DNA of 32,605 nt, taken from NCBI GenBank assembly GCA_900313235.1, contig OMQN01000016.1:1-32605 (forward strand). The letters are read 5' to 3'. The position numbers were made by a program, and so were the translations under genes. Shown in pieces: positions 14,680 to 24,500 of the stretch. Numbering within the stretch: the first letter of the stretch is position 1; each line of letters opens with the position of its first letter. The stretch is from an uncultured Prevotellaceae bacterium (lineage in GTDB: Bacteria > Bacteroidota > Bacteroidia > Bacteroidales > Bacteroidaceae). The notes below the pieces were generated by a model. That model worked only from the letters and a program-made list of their open reading frames with translations, did no database searches and was not told where the DNA came from.

Positions 14680-15426
14680 GAGAAAAAAGTTGTTATAGAA
14701 CTGCAGAACGTGAAGCGCTACTTCCAGGTGGGCAGCGAGACGGTGAAAGCGCTGAGGGGCGTATCGTTCAAGATCTATGAAGGTGAATTCGTCACCATAC
14801 AGGGTACGTCAGGTTCGGGCAAGTCGACGCTGCTGAACCAGCTGGGGTGCCTGGACACGCCAACGAGTGGCGAGTACCTTCTGGACGGCATCTCCGTGCG
14901 CACCATGTCGAAGACACAGCGCGCCCATCTGAGGAACAGGAAGATTGGCTTCGTGTTCCAGAACTACAACCTGCTGGCGAAGACCACTGCGGTAGAGAAT
15001 GTAGAACTGCCCCTGATGTACAACTCGGAAGTATCTGCCGAGGAGCGTCACCAACGTGCCGTAAAGGCCCTGGAGGCGGTAGGTCTGGGCGACCGACTGT
15101 ATCACAAGTCGAACCAGATGTCGGGAGGACAGATGCAGCGTGTCGCCATAGCCCGTGCACTGGTCAACGCCCCCGCTGTGTTGCTGGCCGACGAGGCGAC
15201 GGGTAACCTGGACACGCGCACCTCGTTCGAGATGCTGGTGCTGTTTCAGGAACTGCATCGCCAAGGGCATACCATCATCTTTGTGACCCACAACCCTGAG
15301 ATTGCGGAATATTCCAGTCGAAACATCAACCTGCGCGACGGCAAGATTCGTGAGGACACCATCAACGAGAACATCAAGTCGGCAGCAGAAGCCCTGGCGA
15401 AGTTGCCTGCACCAGTTGACGATTGA
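14671..15426 (+). CDS. MacB-type ABC transporter ATP-binding protein
   Basis: This 251-residue ATPase of the LolD/MacB class has Walker [10 protein letters not shown] (45-53), a Q-loop in VFQNYN (95-100), ABC signature MSGGQ (150-154), Walker B LLADEA (171-176, Glu175) and H-loop His207. MacB usually carries this domain fused to the permease; here the two are separate genes, as often in Bacteroidetes. It powers the FtsX-like permease encoded 30 nt downstream in a mechanotransmission mode. The start is set by homology, and the spacer on each side is made of heptamer repeats. Confidence 0.92.
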   Translation: MNEEKKVVIELQNVKRYFQVGSETVKALRGVSFKIYEGEFVTIQGTSGSGKSTLLNQLGCLDTPTSGEYLLDGISVRTMSKTQRAHLRNRKIGFVFQNYNLLAKTTAVENVELPLMYNSEVSAEERHQRAVKALEAVGLGDRLYHKSNQMSGGQMQRVAIARALVNAPAVLLADEATGNLDTRTSFEMLVLFQELHRQGHTIIFVTHNPEIAEYSSRNINLRDGKIREDTINENIKSAAEALAKLPAPVDD

Positions 15427-15454
15427 TGTAAGAAGTAAGATGTAAGCAGAAAGA
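15427..15454 (+). repeat. Heptamer array 2 (NGTAAGA units)
   Basis: TGTAAGA, AGTAAGA, TGTAAGC and AGAAAGA fill the spacer between the ATPase stop (15426) and the permease start (15457). Confidence 0.7.
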
Positions 15455-15456
15455 CA

Positions 15457-16671
15457 ATGAATTTAACAAACCTATTTAAAATAAGCATCAGGGCGGTAGC
15501 CAACAACAAGATGAGGTCGTTCCTCTCTATGTTGGGTATCATCATCGGCGTGGCAGCCGTCATCATTATGATGTCAATAGGACAAGGCTCGAAGGAGAAC
15601 ATCCGCAAGGAACTGTCGACCATGGGCACCAACTTGCTGACCATACGTCCTGGAGCCGACATGCGTGGTGGCGTACGCCAAGACCCGTCGGCAATGCAGA
15701 CGCTGAAGATGGCAGACTATGAGCGCATCATCCGCGAGAAGAAATTCGTGACGAAGGTGTCGCCAGAAGTCACCGCCAGCGGACAAGTCATCTACGGTAA
15801 CAACAATACGAACACCTCGATGTATGGCGAGTCGACAGAGTATCTGGACATCAAACAGTGGAACGTAGAAGAAGGAGAGTGCTTCACTGACGAGGACATC
15901 AAGAAGGCCGCCAAGGTGTGCGTCGTTGGTGCCACCGTTGTCAAGGAGCTCTTTGGCACTACCGACCCCATTGGTAAGACCATCCGCTTCAAATCGATTC
16001 CTCTGCGCATCATCGGTGTGCTGAAGACAAAGGGTTACAACTCGTGGGGCATGGACCAGGACAACGTTATCATTGCCCCCTATACGACGGTGATGAAGCG
16101 CATTGCGGCACAGACCTACTTCTCAAGCATCGTCTGTTCGGCCATCACGGAGGAGCTGAGCGATGCTGCCATCGAAGAACTGACACAGATGCTGCGCGAC
16201 AACCACAAGTTGAAAGGCGAGGCTGCCGACGACTTCACCATACGTTCTCAAGCTGAGATGATGCAGACCATGTCGTCGACGATGGACACGGTGACCATCA
16301 TCCTCGTGGTGGCTGCTGCCTTCTCACTGCTCGTGGCAGGCATCGGCATCATGAACATCATGCTGGTAAGCGTCACCGAGCGTACAAAAGAGATTGGTCT
16401 GCGCATGGCGGTAGGTGCCACAGGACCTGTCATCTCGGTGCAGTTCCTGATAGAATCGGTACTCATCAGCGTCACGGGAGGACTCCTCGGCGTATTAGTA
16501 GGTGTTGCTGCCAGCACGCTGGTATCGTCGATGGGCATGCCGTCGAGCGTACCAGCATGGTCTATCTACGTTTCGTTCCTCGTATGTGTATTCATTGGTG
16601 TACTGTTCGGATATATCCCTGCACAGAAAGCCGCAAACATGGACCCCATAGAAGCTATAAGACATGAGTAA
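15457..16671 (+). CDS. MacB-type ABC transporter permease (FtsX family)
   Basis: The 404-residue protein shows the FtsX/MacB topology: one membrane helix near the N-terminus (about 22-42, MLGIIIGVAAVIIMMSIG), a large periplasmic domain (about 45-270), and three C-terminal helices (about 275-300, 325-350, 365-385). The family motif VSVTERTKEIGLRMAVGA lies between the second and third helix. It works with the preceding ATPase and the MacA/TolC-like proteins to expel drugs, peptides or lipids from the periplasm. Its 3' end overlaps the sensor kinase gene by 8 nt, so the exporter and its probable regulators are coupled. Confidence 0.92.
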   Translation: MNLTNLFKISIRAVANNKMRSFLSMLGIIIGVAAVIIMMSIGQGSKENIRKELSTMGTNLLTIRPGADMRGGVRQDPSAMQTLKMADYERIIREKKFVTKVSPEVTASGQVIYGNNNTNTSMYGESTEYLDIKQWNVEEGECFTDEDIKKAAKVCVVGATVVKELFGTTDPIGKTIRFKSIPLRIIGVLKTKGYNSWGMDQDNVIIAPYTTVMKRIAAQTYFSSIVCSAITEELSDAAIEELTQMLRDNHKLKGEAADDFTIRSQAEMMQTMSSTMDTVTIILVVAAAFSLLVAGIGIMNIMLVSVTERTKEIGLRMAVGATGPVISVQFLIESVLISVTGGLLGVLVGVAASTLVSSMGMPSSVPAWSIYVSFLVCVFIGVLFGYIPAQKAANMDPIEAIRHE

Positions 16672-17725
16672 AGAAAAATATAATTTCAAGTTTTCCATCA
16701 ACAAGCATCTGGCAGGGGCTTGTCACATGACACTCTGGGCGTATATGTTCCTGTCGCCTATGACGTTCTGGAGAGGTACGGGTATCACCCTACCTCACTA
16801 TCTGATGGTCTCCATGCAACCTCTGTTGCTGATGATTGTGTTCTACATGAACTACCTGTATCTGACGCCCAAATTCTTCGTGGCAGGCAAGCACCGCTAT
16901 GACCTGCTTATCAACGTCGTCATCATCACTGTGCTGGGCACATTCCTGCACTTCTGGATGGATTGGTCGAACGAGCTTTACATGCCCCATCTGGCCAACA
17001 GATACGACGACACGGTGAGTACAATAGCATACATCCTGAGAGACAGCCTCAACCTGGCCATCTTTGCCGCTGGTGCCACAGCACTGGCTCTGGCACGCCG
17101 CTGGGTGACTGCCGACCAGAGTCTGAAGGAGATGGAGGCTGCACGTGCACAGGCTGAGCTGCGCAATCTGCGTAACCAGATCAATCCGCACTTCCTGCTG
17201 AACACGCTGAACAACATCTATGCACTGACGGCCTTTGACACCGCCAAAGCACAGGAGACGATACAGGAACTGTCGAAGATGCTGCGCCACATCCTATACG
17301 ACTATCAGCAGCCTACCGTGCCCCTGAACGACGAGATAGAATTCCTGGCGAACTATGTGAAGCTGATGCGCATCAGACTGGCAAAGACAGTGGACGTCAG
17401 CTTCAACACCGACATCCAGGACAGCAACGTCCAGATAGCTCCGATGATCTTCATCTCGCTGGTAGAGAACGCCTTCAAGCACGGCGTCAGCCCTACGGAG
17501 CGCTCGTTTATCCGTATCACCATCAGTGCCGACAAGCACTTCATATACTGTGACATACAGAACTCGAACCATCCGAAAACGGCATCGGACCACAGCGGTC
17601 ACGGCATCGGACTGCAGCAGGTGGAACGCCGCCTGGAACTGGCCTACCCCAACCACTATACGTGGGAGAAAGGCACTAAAGAAAACAATACCATTTACTA
17701 TTCAACAATAACCATCCAATTATGA
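16664..17725 (+). CDS. LytS/YehU-type sensor histidine kinase
   Basis: The 353-residue kinase has about four membrane helices in residues 20-145, a short coiled coil (about 150-168), and the His_kinase domain (PF06580 type) with phosphorylated His176 in NQINPHFLLNTLNNIYAL. A C-terminal ATPase module has N box SLVENAFKHG and G box GHGIGLQQVERRL. No large extracytoplasmic sensor exists, so it probably senses within the membrane or from a partner. It overlaps the permease gene by 8 nt and the regulator gene by 4 nt. In this phylum, such pairs next to exporters commonly respond to envelope stress or to the exported compound. Confidence 0.9.
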   Translation: MSKEKYNFKFSINKHLAGACHMTLWAYMFLSPMTFWRGTGITLPHYLMVSMQPLLLMIVFYMNYLYLTPKFFVAGKHRYDLLINVVIITVLGTFLHFWMDWSNELYMPHLANRYDDTVSTIAYILRDSLNLAIFAAGATALALARRWVTADQSLKEMEAARAQAELRNLRNQINPHFLLNTLNNIYALTAFDTAKAQETIQELSKMLRHILYDYQQPTVPLNDEIEFLANYVKLMRIRLAKTVDVSFNTDIQDSNVQIAPMIFISLVENAFKHGVSPTERSFIRITISADKHFIYCDIQNSNHPKTASDHSGHGIGLQQVERRLELAYPNHYTWEKGTKENNTIYYSTITIQL

Positions 17726-18432
17726 TTATCAACTGCGCAATTATTGATGACGAGCCTTTGGCAGCCGGACTGCTGAAGAGCTACGCAGAAAAGACCCCAT
17801 TCCTGAACCTCATAGGCACCTATGGCAGCGCCGTAGAAGCCATGAAGGAACTACGTAATAATCCTGCACACCTGTTATTCCTTGACATACAGATGCCAGA
17901 ACTCTCTGGTATTGAGTTTGCAAAGATTCTGCCCAAGGAGACGAAGATTATCTTCACTACCGCCTTCAAGCAGTATGCCATCGAAGGTTACAAGGTGTCG
18001 GCACTGGACTACCTGATGAAACCCGTCAGTTATGAGGACTTCCTGAAGGCTGCCAACAAAGCATTGGACTGGTTCTGCATCACACAGAAGAAGCAGACCT
18101 ACGCTGCCGACCGCTTCATGTATGTGAAGAGCGACTACAAGTTGGTACGTGTGGCACTGGACGACATCCTCTATATTGAAGGGCTGAAGGACTACATCCG
18201 CATCTATCTGGCTGACGGTCAGAAGATTATGAGTCTGATGAACATGAAGAAGATGGAGGACTATCTGCCCCGTCCCGAATTCCTGCGCACACACCGCTCG
18301 TACATTGTCCACATGTCGAAAGCTGAAGCCATTGAGCGCTTCCGAATCGTCTTCGGTGACCAGTATCTGCCCATCTCCGACAGCTACAAGGAGGATGTAC
18401 AGCAGTATTTCGACTCGCACACGCTGTCGTAG
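17722..18432 (+). CDS. LytTR-family response regulator
   Basis: The 236-residue protein has a receiver domain (Asp9-Asp10, phosphorylated Asp55 in LLFLDIQMPELSG, Lys100 in DYLMKPVS) and a LytTR DNA-binding domain (about 135-232, with YVKSDYKLVRV, ILYIEGLKDYIRIYL and FLRTHRSYIVH). LytTR domains bind direct-repeat sites with a beta-sheet fold. The start overlaps the kinase stop as ATGA. It probably controls the exporter operon in which it lies; no site was identified. Confidence 0.92.
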   Translation: MIINCAIIDDEPLAAGLLKSYAEKTPFLNLIGTYGSAVEAMKELRNNPAHLLFLDIQMPELSGIEFAKILPKETKIIFTTAFKQYAIEGYKVSALDYLMKPVSYEDFLKAANKALDWFCITQKKQTYAADRFMYVKSDYKLVRVALDDILYIEGLKDYIRIYLADGQKIMSLMNMKKMEDYLPRPEFLRTHRSYIVHMSKAEAIERFRIVFGDQYLPISDSYKEDVQQYFDSHTLS

Positions 18433-18459
18433 AGTGAAGAGTTTATACCAAAGAGTGAA
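18432..18459 (+). repeat. Heptamer array 3 (GAGTGAA units)
   Basis: GAGTGAA, GAGTTTA, TACCAAA and GAGTGAA fill the spacer from the regulator's stop codon to the ATG at 18460. Units one and four are identical, 21 nt apart. Confidence 0.55.
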
Positions 18460-19380
18460 ATGATGGATAAGAAAGGTAACGAAATCCTACTGAAGAATGT
18501 GAGCCTGCTCTCCAAACTGACGAAGCAGGAGGTGAGCATGATGCCTGCCACTGAGGCGCCACTGCCCTCGGTGGAGATGGTAAAGCAGATAGTGGCTCTG
18601 GTGAAGAACATCATCTTCCCAGACTACTTCAACCAGCGCCAGCCCGACGAGACGCTGCGCTCGTATAACATCGGTGTACACATGCAGGAGCTGCACAGGC
18701 TGCTTGTCAAGCAGATAGCTCACGGACTGCAATTCTGTGAGGACTGCGAATGTAACCGCACCAAGCAGCAAGTATATGCTGAAGCCGAACGGCTATCCCT
18801 GGAGTTCATCGACACACTGCCCGAACTGAAGCGTGTCTTATACACTGATATCCAGGCGATGTTCGACAACGACCCGGCAGCGCCTAACTATGGTGAGGTC
18901 ATCTTCTGCTACCCTGTGGTCAACACCATGACACACTACCGCATAGCCCATAGGCTGCATGAGTTGAAGGTGCCCGTCATTCCGCGTATCATCACGGAGC
19001 AGGCACACTCGAAGACGGGTATCGACATCCATCCGGGAGCCACCATCGGTGAGTACTTTGCCATCGACCACGGCACGGGTGTCGTGATTGGTGAGACGAG
19101 CATCATCGGCAACCACGTCACACTGTATCAGGGTGTCACCTTAGGTGCCAAGAGCTTTAAGTATGACGCTGACGGCAACATGCTCAACGTGCCTCGCCAT
19201 CCCATTATCGAGGACTACGTGACTATCTACTCCAATGCCTCAGTATTGGGACGCATCACCATAGGCCACCACTCTACCATCGGTGGTAACATCTGGCTGA
19301 CACATAGCGTGCCCCCCAACTCGCGCATCTTGCAGTCGAAAGCTGTCGACGCTTCCTATGAAGGAGGGCTGGGAATATAG
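18460..19380 (+). CDS. Serine O-acetyltransferase (EpsC/CysE type)
   Basis: The 306-residue enzyme makes O-acetylserine from serine and acetyl-CoA, the first step of cysteine synthesis. It has the long helical N-terminal part of the EpsC subgroup (about 1-180, with SLEFIDTLPELKRVLYTDI). A left-handed beta-helix of hexapeptide repeats follows, with GIDIHPGATIG (187-197, His191) and the catalytic loop DHGTGVVIGETS (203-214, His204). The C-terminal tail is short. Translation can begin at either Met of the initial ATGATG. It follows the LytTR gene by 27 nt of heptamer sequence and may be read from the same transcript. A bidirectional terminator follows. Confidence 0.92.
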   Translation: MMDKKGNEILLKNVSLLSKLTKQEVSMMPATEAPLPSVEMVKQIVALVKNIIFPDYFNQRQPDETLRSYNIGVHMQELHRLLVKQIAHGLQFCEDCECNRTKQQVYAEAERLSLEFIDTLPELKRVLYTDIQAMFDNDPAAPNYGEVIFCYPVVNTMTHYRIAHRLHELKVPVIPRIITEQAHSKTGIDIHPGATIGEYFAIDHGTGVVIGETSIIGNHVTLYQGVTLGAKSFKYDADGNMLNVPRHPIIEDYVTIYSNASVLGRITIGHHSTIGGNIWLTHSVPPNSRILQSKAVDASYEGGLGI

Positions 19381-19390
19381 GAAATGAATA

Positions 19391-19426
19391 AAAAAAATGA
19401 AGGATTTCTCGTCCTTCATTTTTTTT
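19391..19426. terminator. Bidirectional intrinsic terminator
   Basis: A 9-bp stem (19396-19404 with 19412-19420) is flanked by an A-run and a T-run, so it works on both strands. It serves the acetyltransferase gene (plus) and the lipoprotein gene ending at 19443 (minus). Confidence 0.9.
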
Positions 19427-19442
19427 GTTGTCAGTATGAAAT

Positions 19443-19979
19443 CTATTTGGCAAAGCATCCTGAACTCGTTGCGTGATAGTCGCCATCGGTTCCTCGAGTA
19501 GTAGCTGCAGCACTGCCGCGTGTCCAGTAGCCCCAGTTGAACATCTTGTCGTAGTCGAGGCTGAAGTAGGTGCGTGTGTCGCTGTAGCCATCGTCCATTT
19601 CGCCACTGAAGTGGTAGTCGTCGAGCATGTAGTCGTAGATGATAACATCGGTATAGTCGCGGTCGTAATACTGTATGCGGATGTTGCCACGAACAATCTC
19701 CCACTTGAAATCACAGTACCAGTAGTCTGACGGACGGCGTGCGTCGTAGTCAACCTCATAGCCCCAGCCACCATAGGCATTCTCACGCTCGAAATAGAAA
19801 GCGGTGCGGTAGTTAGTGCCAGTCAGGCCCCAGCGGTCGTAATAGTAGTTGTCGATATACCCTGTCCAGGTACCTTCGAGGGTGCGTGCCTCCATGCGAT
19901 CTTCGAAGTCAGCGTCACAGCTGGTCATCGTCATCATGGTTATCATTGCCATTGCGAGGAGAGTATAAATCTTTTTCAT
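19443..19979 (-). CDS. Small lipoprotein, lipocalin-like, unknown function
   Basis: The chosen start (ATG 19979) gives 178 residues with a Met-rich lipoprotein signal peptide ending at Cys21 (MTSC), followed by acidic DADFED, a likely surface-export signal. The earlier in-frame ATG at 20054 lies upstream of the promoter box and is rejected. The mature part is rich in Tyr, Asp and Trp with beta-strand alternation (LEGTWTGYIDNYYYDRWG, then YYFSLDYDKMFNWGYW). This resembles small lipocalin-like Bacteroidales lipoproteins that open with a G-T-W motif, as does the lipoprotein at 3338. It is monocistronic. Confidence 0.72.
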   Translation of the reverse strand: MKKIYTLLAMAMITMMTMTSCDADFEDRMEARTLEGTWTGYIDNYYYDRWGLTGTNYRTAFYFERENAYGGWGYEVDYDARRPSDYWYCDFKWEIVRGNIRIQYYDRDYTDVIIYDYMLDDYHFSGEMDDGYSDTRTYFSLDYDKMFNWGYWTRGSAAATTRGTDGDYHATSSGCFAK

Positions 19980-20023
19980 AGCCGTATATTTTAAAGTGTT
20001 CGACATTATTGTTTTCTGTACTG

Positions 20024-20055
20024 CAAAGGTAGGACAAATAACGGTGCCAAGCAAA
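20024..20055 (-). promoter_or_regulatory. Promoter of the lipoprotein gene
   Basis: On the minus strand, -33 TTTG (20055-20052), a 20-nt gap and -7 TACCTTTG (20031-20024): a full consensus match, 44 nt before the start codon. Confidence 0.85.
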
Positions 20056-20148
20056 GTAAAAATCCTATTTGTAGGTAGGGAAATACCTAAAAGAGGATAG
20101 GGAAACGGTTTTTTTACGCAAAAAAGGCATTTTTTTAGCCAAAAAGTA

Positions 20149-20178
20149 TTGCCGTTTCAAAAATTATCCGTATCTTTA
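20149..20178 (+). promoter_or_regulatory. Promoter of a small-RNA candidate
   Basis: -33 TTGC (20149-20152), an 18-nt gap and -7 TATCTTTA (20171-20178) point rightward into a stretch with no plus-strand gene. Confidence 0.5.
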
Positions 20179-20201
20179 CCACATCAAAACACGAAGATAC
20201 G
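20169..20201 (+). promoter_or_regulatory. Inverted repeat overlapping the -7 box (operator candidate)
   Basis: CGTATCTT (20169-20176) and AAGATACG (20194-20201) are perfect inverted arms 17 nt apart. They cover the -7 box and the expected first bases of the transcript, where a dimeric repressor would block initiation. Confidence 0.4.
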
Positions 20202-20278
20202 ATTTCTTTTCCATTATTAATACTAACATTGATAGAAAGAAGCGGCACGGTTGTGAAACCATTGCCGCTTCATTTTTG
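20184..20278 (+). ncRNA. Candidate small RNA
   Basis: About 95 nt lie between a plus-strand promoter and a strong hairpin with a T-run. No plausible coding frame or RNA family was recognised. The hairpin might instead end the minus-strand permease transcript (gene end 20308), though the T-run is better on the plus strand. The 5' end is estimated from the -7 box. Confidence 0.4.
20239..20276 (+). terminator. Intrinsic terminator with GUGA tetraloop
   Basis: A 9-bp stem (20239-20247 with 20263-20271), a small internal loop, then GGTT/AACC closing on GTGA, followed by ATTTTTG. The same tetraloop caps the hairpin at 11929-11952. Confidence 0.75.
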
Positions 20279-20307
20279 TTAGTGCGTTACTGTGGAGTGA
20301 ATACCAC

Positions 20308-21597
20308 TCACTCCACATTCTTCTTACCAAATTCCGGGTCGACCTTGATAAAAGCAGTCACTGCAAACGTAATCAGGCAGAGGAACATGACGATGATAAA
20401 GAACGTGCGGTAGCCCAGCATGTCTTTCATCCATCCAGACACCATGCCAGGCAGCATCAAGCCCAGATAAGAGATGGCGGTGCAGAAGGCATAGTGAGAC
20501 GTCTGGAAACTGCCCTTCGCGAAGTAGAGCATATAGAGCGTCAGTGCCGTAAAGCCCAGCCCATAGCCAAACTGCTCGATGAAGATGCAAGAACTGATGA
20601 GTATCAGGTTGTCGGGCAAGGCATAGCTCATATAGACATAGACGATATCGGGCAGCGTGATAGCACACACCATAGGCCACAGCCAGCGCTTGAAACCATC
20701 GCGTCCTGCCAACAGTCCGCCGAGGATGCCACCAAGCGTCAGTCCTATCACGCCAATGGTGCCACTGGCCAGTCCGAACTCCTGAGGCGACAGTCCCAGA
20801 CCGCCTGAGGAATGAGGACGCATGAGGAACGTCACACTCATCTTACCCAGCAAAGCCTCTGGGAAACGGTAGAACAGCAGGAAGAGCATGGCAAAGAGCA
20901 TTTCACGGGGCGGCAGCTTCTGGAAGAAGGTGCGGAAAGCAGTCATAATACCTGTTGCCACCTCGCGGGCATTGGTGCCATGGCGCTGGTCGGCCTTAGA
21001 ACGGGGCATGATATAGGCATGGTAGAGCCAGATGGCCAGGAAGAGTGCTGCCAGTCCGTAGAATACGAGACTCCACGTAAAGGCTTTCTGATTGCGGAAT
21101 ACCAGCTGCAGCATGCCTGCCACGGGGATGAGTACACCATTGCCGAAGATAACTGCCAAGCGATAGAACGTGTTGCGGATGCCCACAAACCACACCTGCT
21201 GGTGGTCGTCGAGTTCGAGCATGTAGTAACCGTCTGCTGCGATGTCGTGGGTAGCACTGCTGAAGGCCATGAGGAAGAAGAAGCACATGGTGCCCTGAAA
21301 CCAGAACGGCGTATTCAGCGTGAAGGCTACACCCGCCAATGACGATGCCAGCAACATCTGCATGGTAAGCACCCACCAGCGCTTGGTCTTATAGAGGTCG
21401 ACAAAAGGGCTCCACAGTGGCTTCACCACCCACGGCAGTCCCAGCCAACCAGTATAGAGGGCGATGTCGGTGTCGCTCATGCCCAGCTGCATATACATCA
21501 CTACTGCCACCGTCATCACGACCACGTTGGGCAGTCCTTCTCCAATATATAAGGTGGGAATCCACCACCAGGGATTTCTTTGTTGTATCTGTTCCAT
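20308..21597 (-). CDS. AmpG-like MFS permease
   Basis: The 429-residue protein has about twelve membrane helices and motifs of the AmpG/PAT branch: GEGLPN near the N-terminus, WVVKPLWSPFVD, and SATHDIAADGYYM. AmpG imports anhydromuropeptides from cell-wall turnover into the cytoplasm; other branch members carry acetyl-CoA or siderophores. The ATG at 21597 is used; a longer form would need a TTG start overlapping the previous gene. It starts 2 nt after the stop of the SpoIID-containing gene, so the two are co-transcribed. That context favours a peptidoglycan-recycling role. Confidence 0.83.
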   Translation of the reverse strand: MEQIQQRNPWWWIPTLYIGEGLPNVVVMTVAVVMYMQLGMSDTDIALYTGWLGLPWVVKPLWSPFVDLYKTKRWWVLTMQMLLASSLAGVAFTLNTPFWFQGTMCFFFLMAFSSATHDIAADGYYMLELDDHQQVWFVGIRNTFYRLAVIFGNGVLIPVAGMLQLVFRNQKAFTWSLVFYGLAALFLAIWLYHAYIMPRSKADQRHGTNAREVATGIMTAFRTFFQKLPPREMLFAMLFLLFYRFPEALLGKMSVTFLMRPHSSGGLGLSPQEFGLASGTIGVIGLTLGGILGGLLAGRDGFKRWLWPMVCAITLPDIVYVYMSYALPDNLILISSCIFIEQFGYGLGFTALTLYMLYFAKGSFQTSHYAFCTAISYLGLMLPGMVSGWMKDMLGYRTFFIIVMFLCLITFAVTAFIKVDPEFGKKNVE

Positions 21598-21599
21598 AA

Positions 21600-24500
21600 T
21601 CAATAGATTTTCTTGATTTCTGCGTTGCGATAGTAATGCAACAGTATCTCATCGTAGCGATAGCCCTGCTGTCCCATCACGGCAGCACCTATCTGACAGA
21701 GACCGACACCATGGCCCCAACCCTTACCATGCAGGCGGAAGCCTTTCTCCGTTTTCTCCACGTCGAAGGCTGAACTGTAGAGGTGGCTCTCGCTGAGGGC
21801 TCGGCGAATCTCCAGTTCCTTGCCGATGGTGAAGGTTTTCTTGGTACCCACTATCTTGAGTTTCCAGATGCGACCACTCTTGCCACGCTCCAAGGGGATG
21901 AGGTCGGTAATGGTGCCGAAGTCGTCCTTGAGTTTCTCGTTGATGAGATCTGAAATCTCATCCGCTGTATATTCCACCGTCCAGCGGTAGAAGTCGTTGG
22001 TCTCCTGGTCGTAGTCGTTGAGGACCTGTGAGAGGACTGCCTTGTCATTGGTATTGCAGAAGGGGTCCTTCACACTGATGAGGTACGGCTTGGGGGTGTC
22101 TTCCCAACAATACTGGAACTCCTCGGTGACACCGCCACAGCACTTCGAGAAGCGGGCATCGCAGATGTCATCGCCATAGCACAGTATCTGTCCGCGGGTA
22201 GCTCGCAGCGCCTGCTCCACATTCTTGCTGGTCTGCTTGGTGATGCCTTGATAGCGCTGACAGTGGTCGTCGGCACAGACGTCAAAGATGGTATGGTCTT
22301 CACGGTCGTACCAGCGGATGAGTTCGTCGTCTTTCTTGATGAACGAGAAGAATCCATTCTTCTGTTCCTTGTTTTCCTCACGGCGCTTCATCTGAGCCAA
22401 CAGCCACGAACGGCTTATCACCGCATGCGCTTTGAGCAGTTCCAGACCTGCCGTGGCCTTCATCTCGCTGGAGATGACCGAGGCGAGGTAGCTCTCGACA
22501 GGCAATTCGTTGATAGCCGTAATCTTGTCGGCCTCTACCACCAAGCGCAGCGTACCCAGGAACACCTGTGTCTCCTTGCGCTCCCAATGGAAGTTGACAC
22601 CGATAGTCACGTCATACAGAGAGAACGACGACTGCGACGACTGGGGCGTAAAGGTCAGTGAGCGATACTGGTTGCCATTCCACAGGATGCCACCCTCAGA
22701 GAACTCTACCGTCTGTTCACCCTGGATGACCTCACCCTTAGCGACATAGGCACCATTCAGCGAGAAGTGAATCTTCTGAGCACTGACGATACCCACCGTG
22801 ACATTGGGCTGGCCCTTCATGGTGAGTGGTGAGTGGTGAGTGGTGAGCGGTGACGCCTGCATCTTATCGACAGTGTTCTGCACCTGCTCAGGGGTAATGG
22901 TCAACTCTCGATAGATGTCAAGAATCAGTTCCGGCGTCAGACGGCGGAAGTCCTGCTCACGAGGGGTTATGATAAGTCCAGCCATATCCACGGCTCCCGG
23001 ACTGATGATATACTGTGCGTCGCCCTCTGCAGTATAGCATGCGGGACGGTGCTTACGACGGGGCAGTACCACACTGACCAGTCCACTGCCCGCATTCCAT
23101 GCGATGACATTCATCATGGGTTCGGTATTGTCGTCAGACGGAGGCAGGCACTTGTATAACTGCTTGAAGAGTTGTTCGCCCAGCTCTGTATCGTGACTCC
23201 TGATGACAAAGGCTGCTGCGGGATAGTCGGCCAACAGCCAGATGCCATTGTCCTCATCGTGCTTGATGACCTCCGTCAGGTTACGGCTGAGACGCTGCCA
23301 GGAGCGCTGCAAAGGCAGGATGCCACTGCTGACAGCCTGCAGATGAGCATGGTCAGGAGCAGAGGCGCCGCAGTGGGGCCCATTATATAATAAGGTGAGG
23401 TCGCTGTTGCGCTGAGCCAACTGTAACAGTTCACCGTACATCGGCAGAATGCGCTGTGAACGGTGACGCAAGGTTGGAATAGTGAAATGGACGGGCAGAA
23501 TGGGGAAAGGATTGACCAACAGCTCGTAGAGTTCGTCAACGGTGCGGTGCATCTGTTCCTTCGGACGGTTCTTGGCGCACAGGAAGCAGGGGCGGTCGGC
23601 AATGGACTTTGCATCAATCTTTGCACCAGTCGACATGATGCGAGCTGGATTCCACTGCGCCATCATCGTCAGCGTATCACCCATCAGTTCACGGGTCTCC
23701 ACATGTTCCAAGTCACGATAGCGCTGGCGCACATCCTCCCAAATCTGTAGCTGACGGTTGAAGAAACGCATCAGCGCCGACTCACTCAACACATCGCCAG
23801 CACCTTGATTCATCTGCTGACGGGCGTGTAGCTCCATGGTGCGCAGACGATCCTTGTAGAGGTTGTTGGCGTTGACCTTCTCTACTGACAGGGCAGCATC
23901 CGAGTTACCACCCCAGCGGCGGCAGAGGTAGAGCTCTGAGAAGATGCGGCCGATGCGATAGCGACGAGAGAACATCAAGCCCAGGGCATAGTCCTCGCCA
24001 TAGGAGGTGTTGGGAAACTGCACCTGACGCAGCAGGGGGGTAAAGAAGGCGCGGGGCGCTCCCAAACCATTGATACGCAGCGCATTATTCGGACCGTTCT
24101 CGTCTGTCCACTCCTTGTGGTCGATGAGTCCAGGAGGCAGCGTGTTCAGGTCAAAGTCACACATACGATAGGAACCTATCACCATGGCAGCCTTCTGCTC
24201 ATAGAAAGCATTGACGACCGTCTGCAGGGTCTTGGGCGACGAATAGAGGTCGTCACTATCCAGCTGAACGGCAAAGCGTCCACAAAAGGAACTGTTGATG
24301 GCCTGATTCCAACAGCCGCCAATACCCAGGTCGGTACGCTCAGGAACAATGACGTGCAGCTTACTGTCATATTGCGACAACAAGGCGGACAGAATCTCGG
24401 AGGTACCGTCTGTAGAGTGGTTATCGACGACGATGACATTATATTTAAAGGTGGCTTTCTGCGAGAGGGCACTCTCTACGGCATCCTTGATGGTCTTCTC

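Noticed and set aside
20032-20060. TGGCAC-type sigma-54 promoter on the minus strand before the lipoprotein gene
   Set aside because: The -12 element is shifted by one base from the needed spacing, while a perfect TTTG/TACCTTTG promoter overlaps it.
22821-22855. Heptamer arrays as CRISPR or integron-type repeats
   Set aside because: Units are 7 nt with no spacers between them and no cas or integrase genes nearby.
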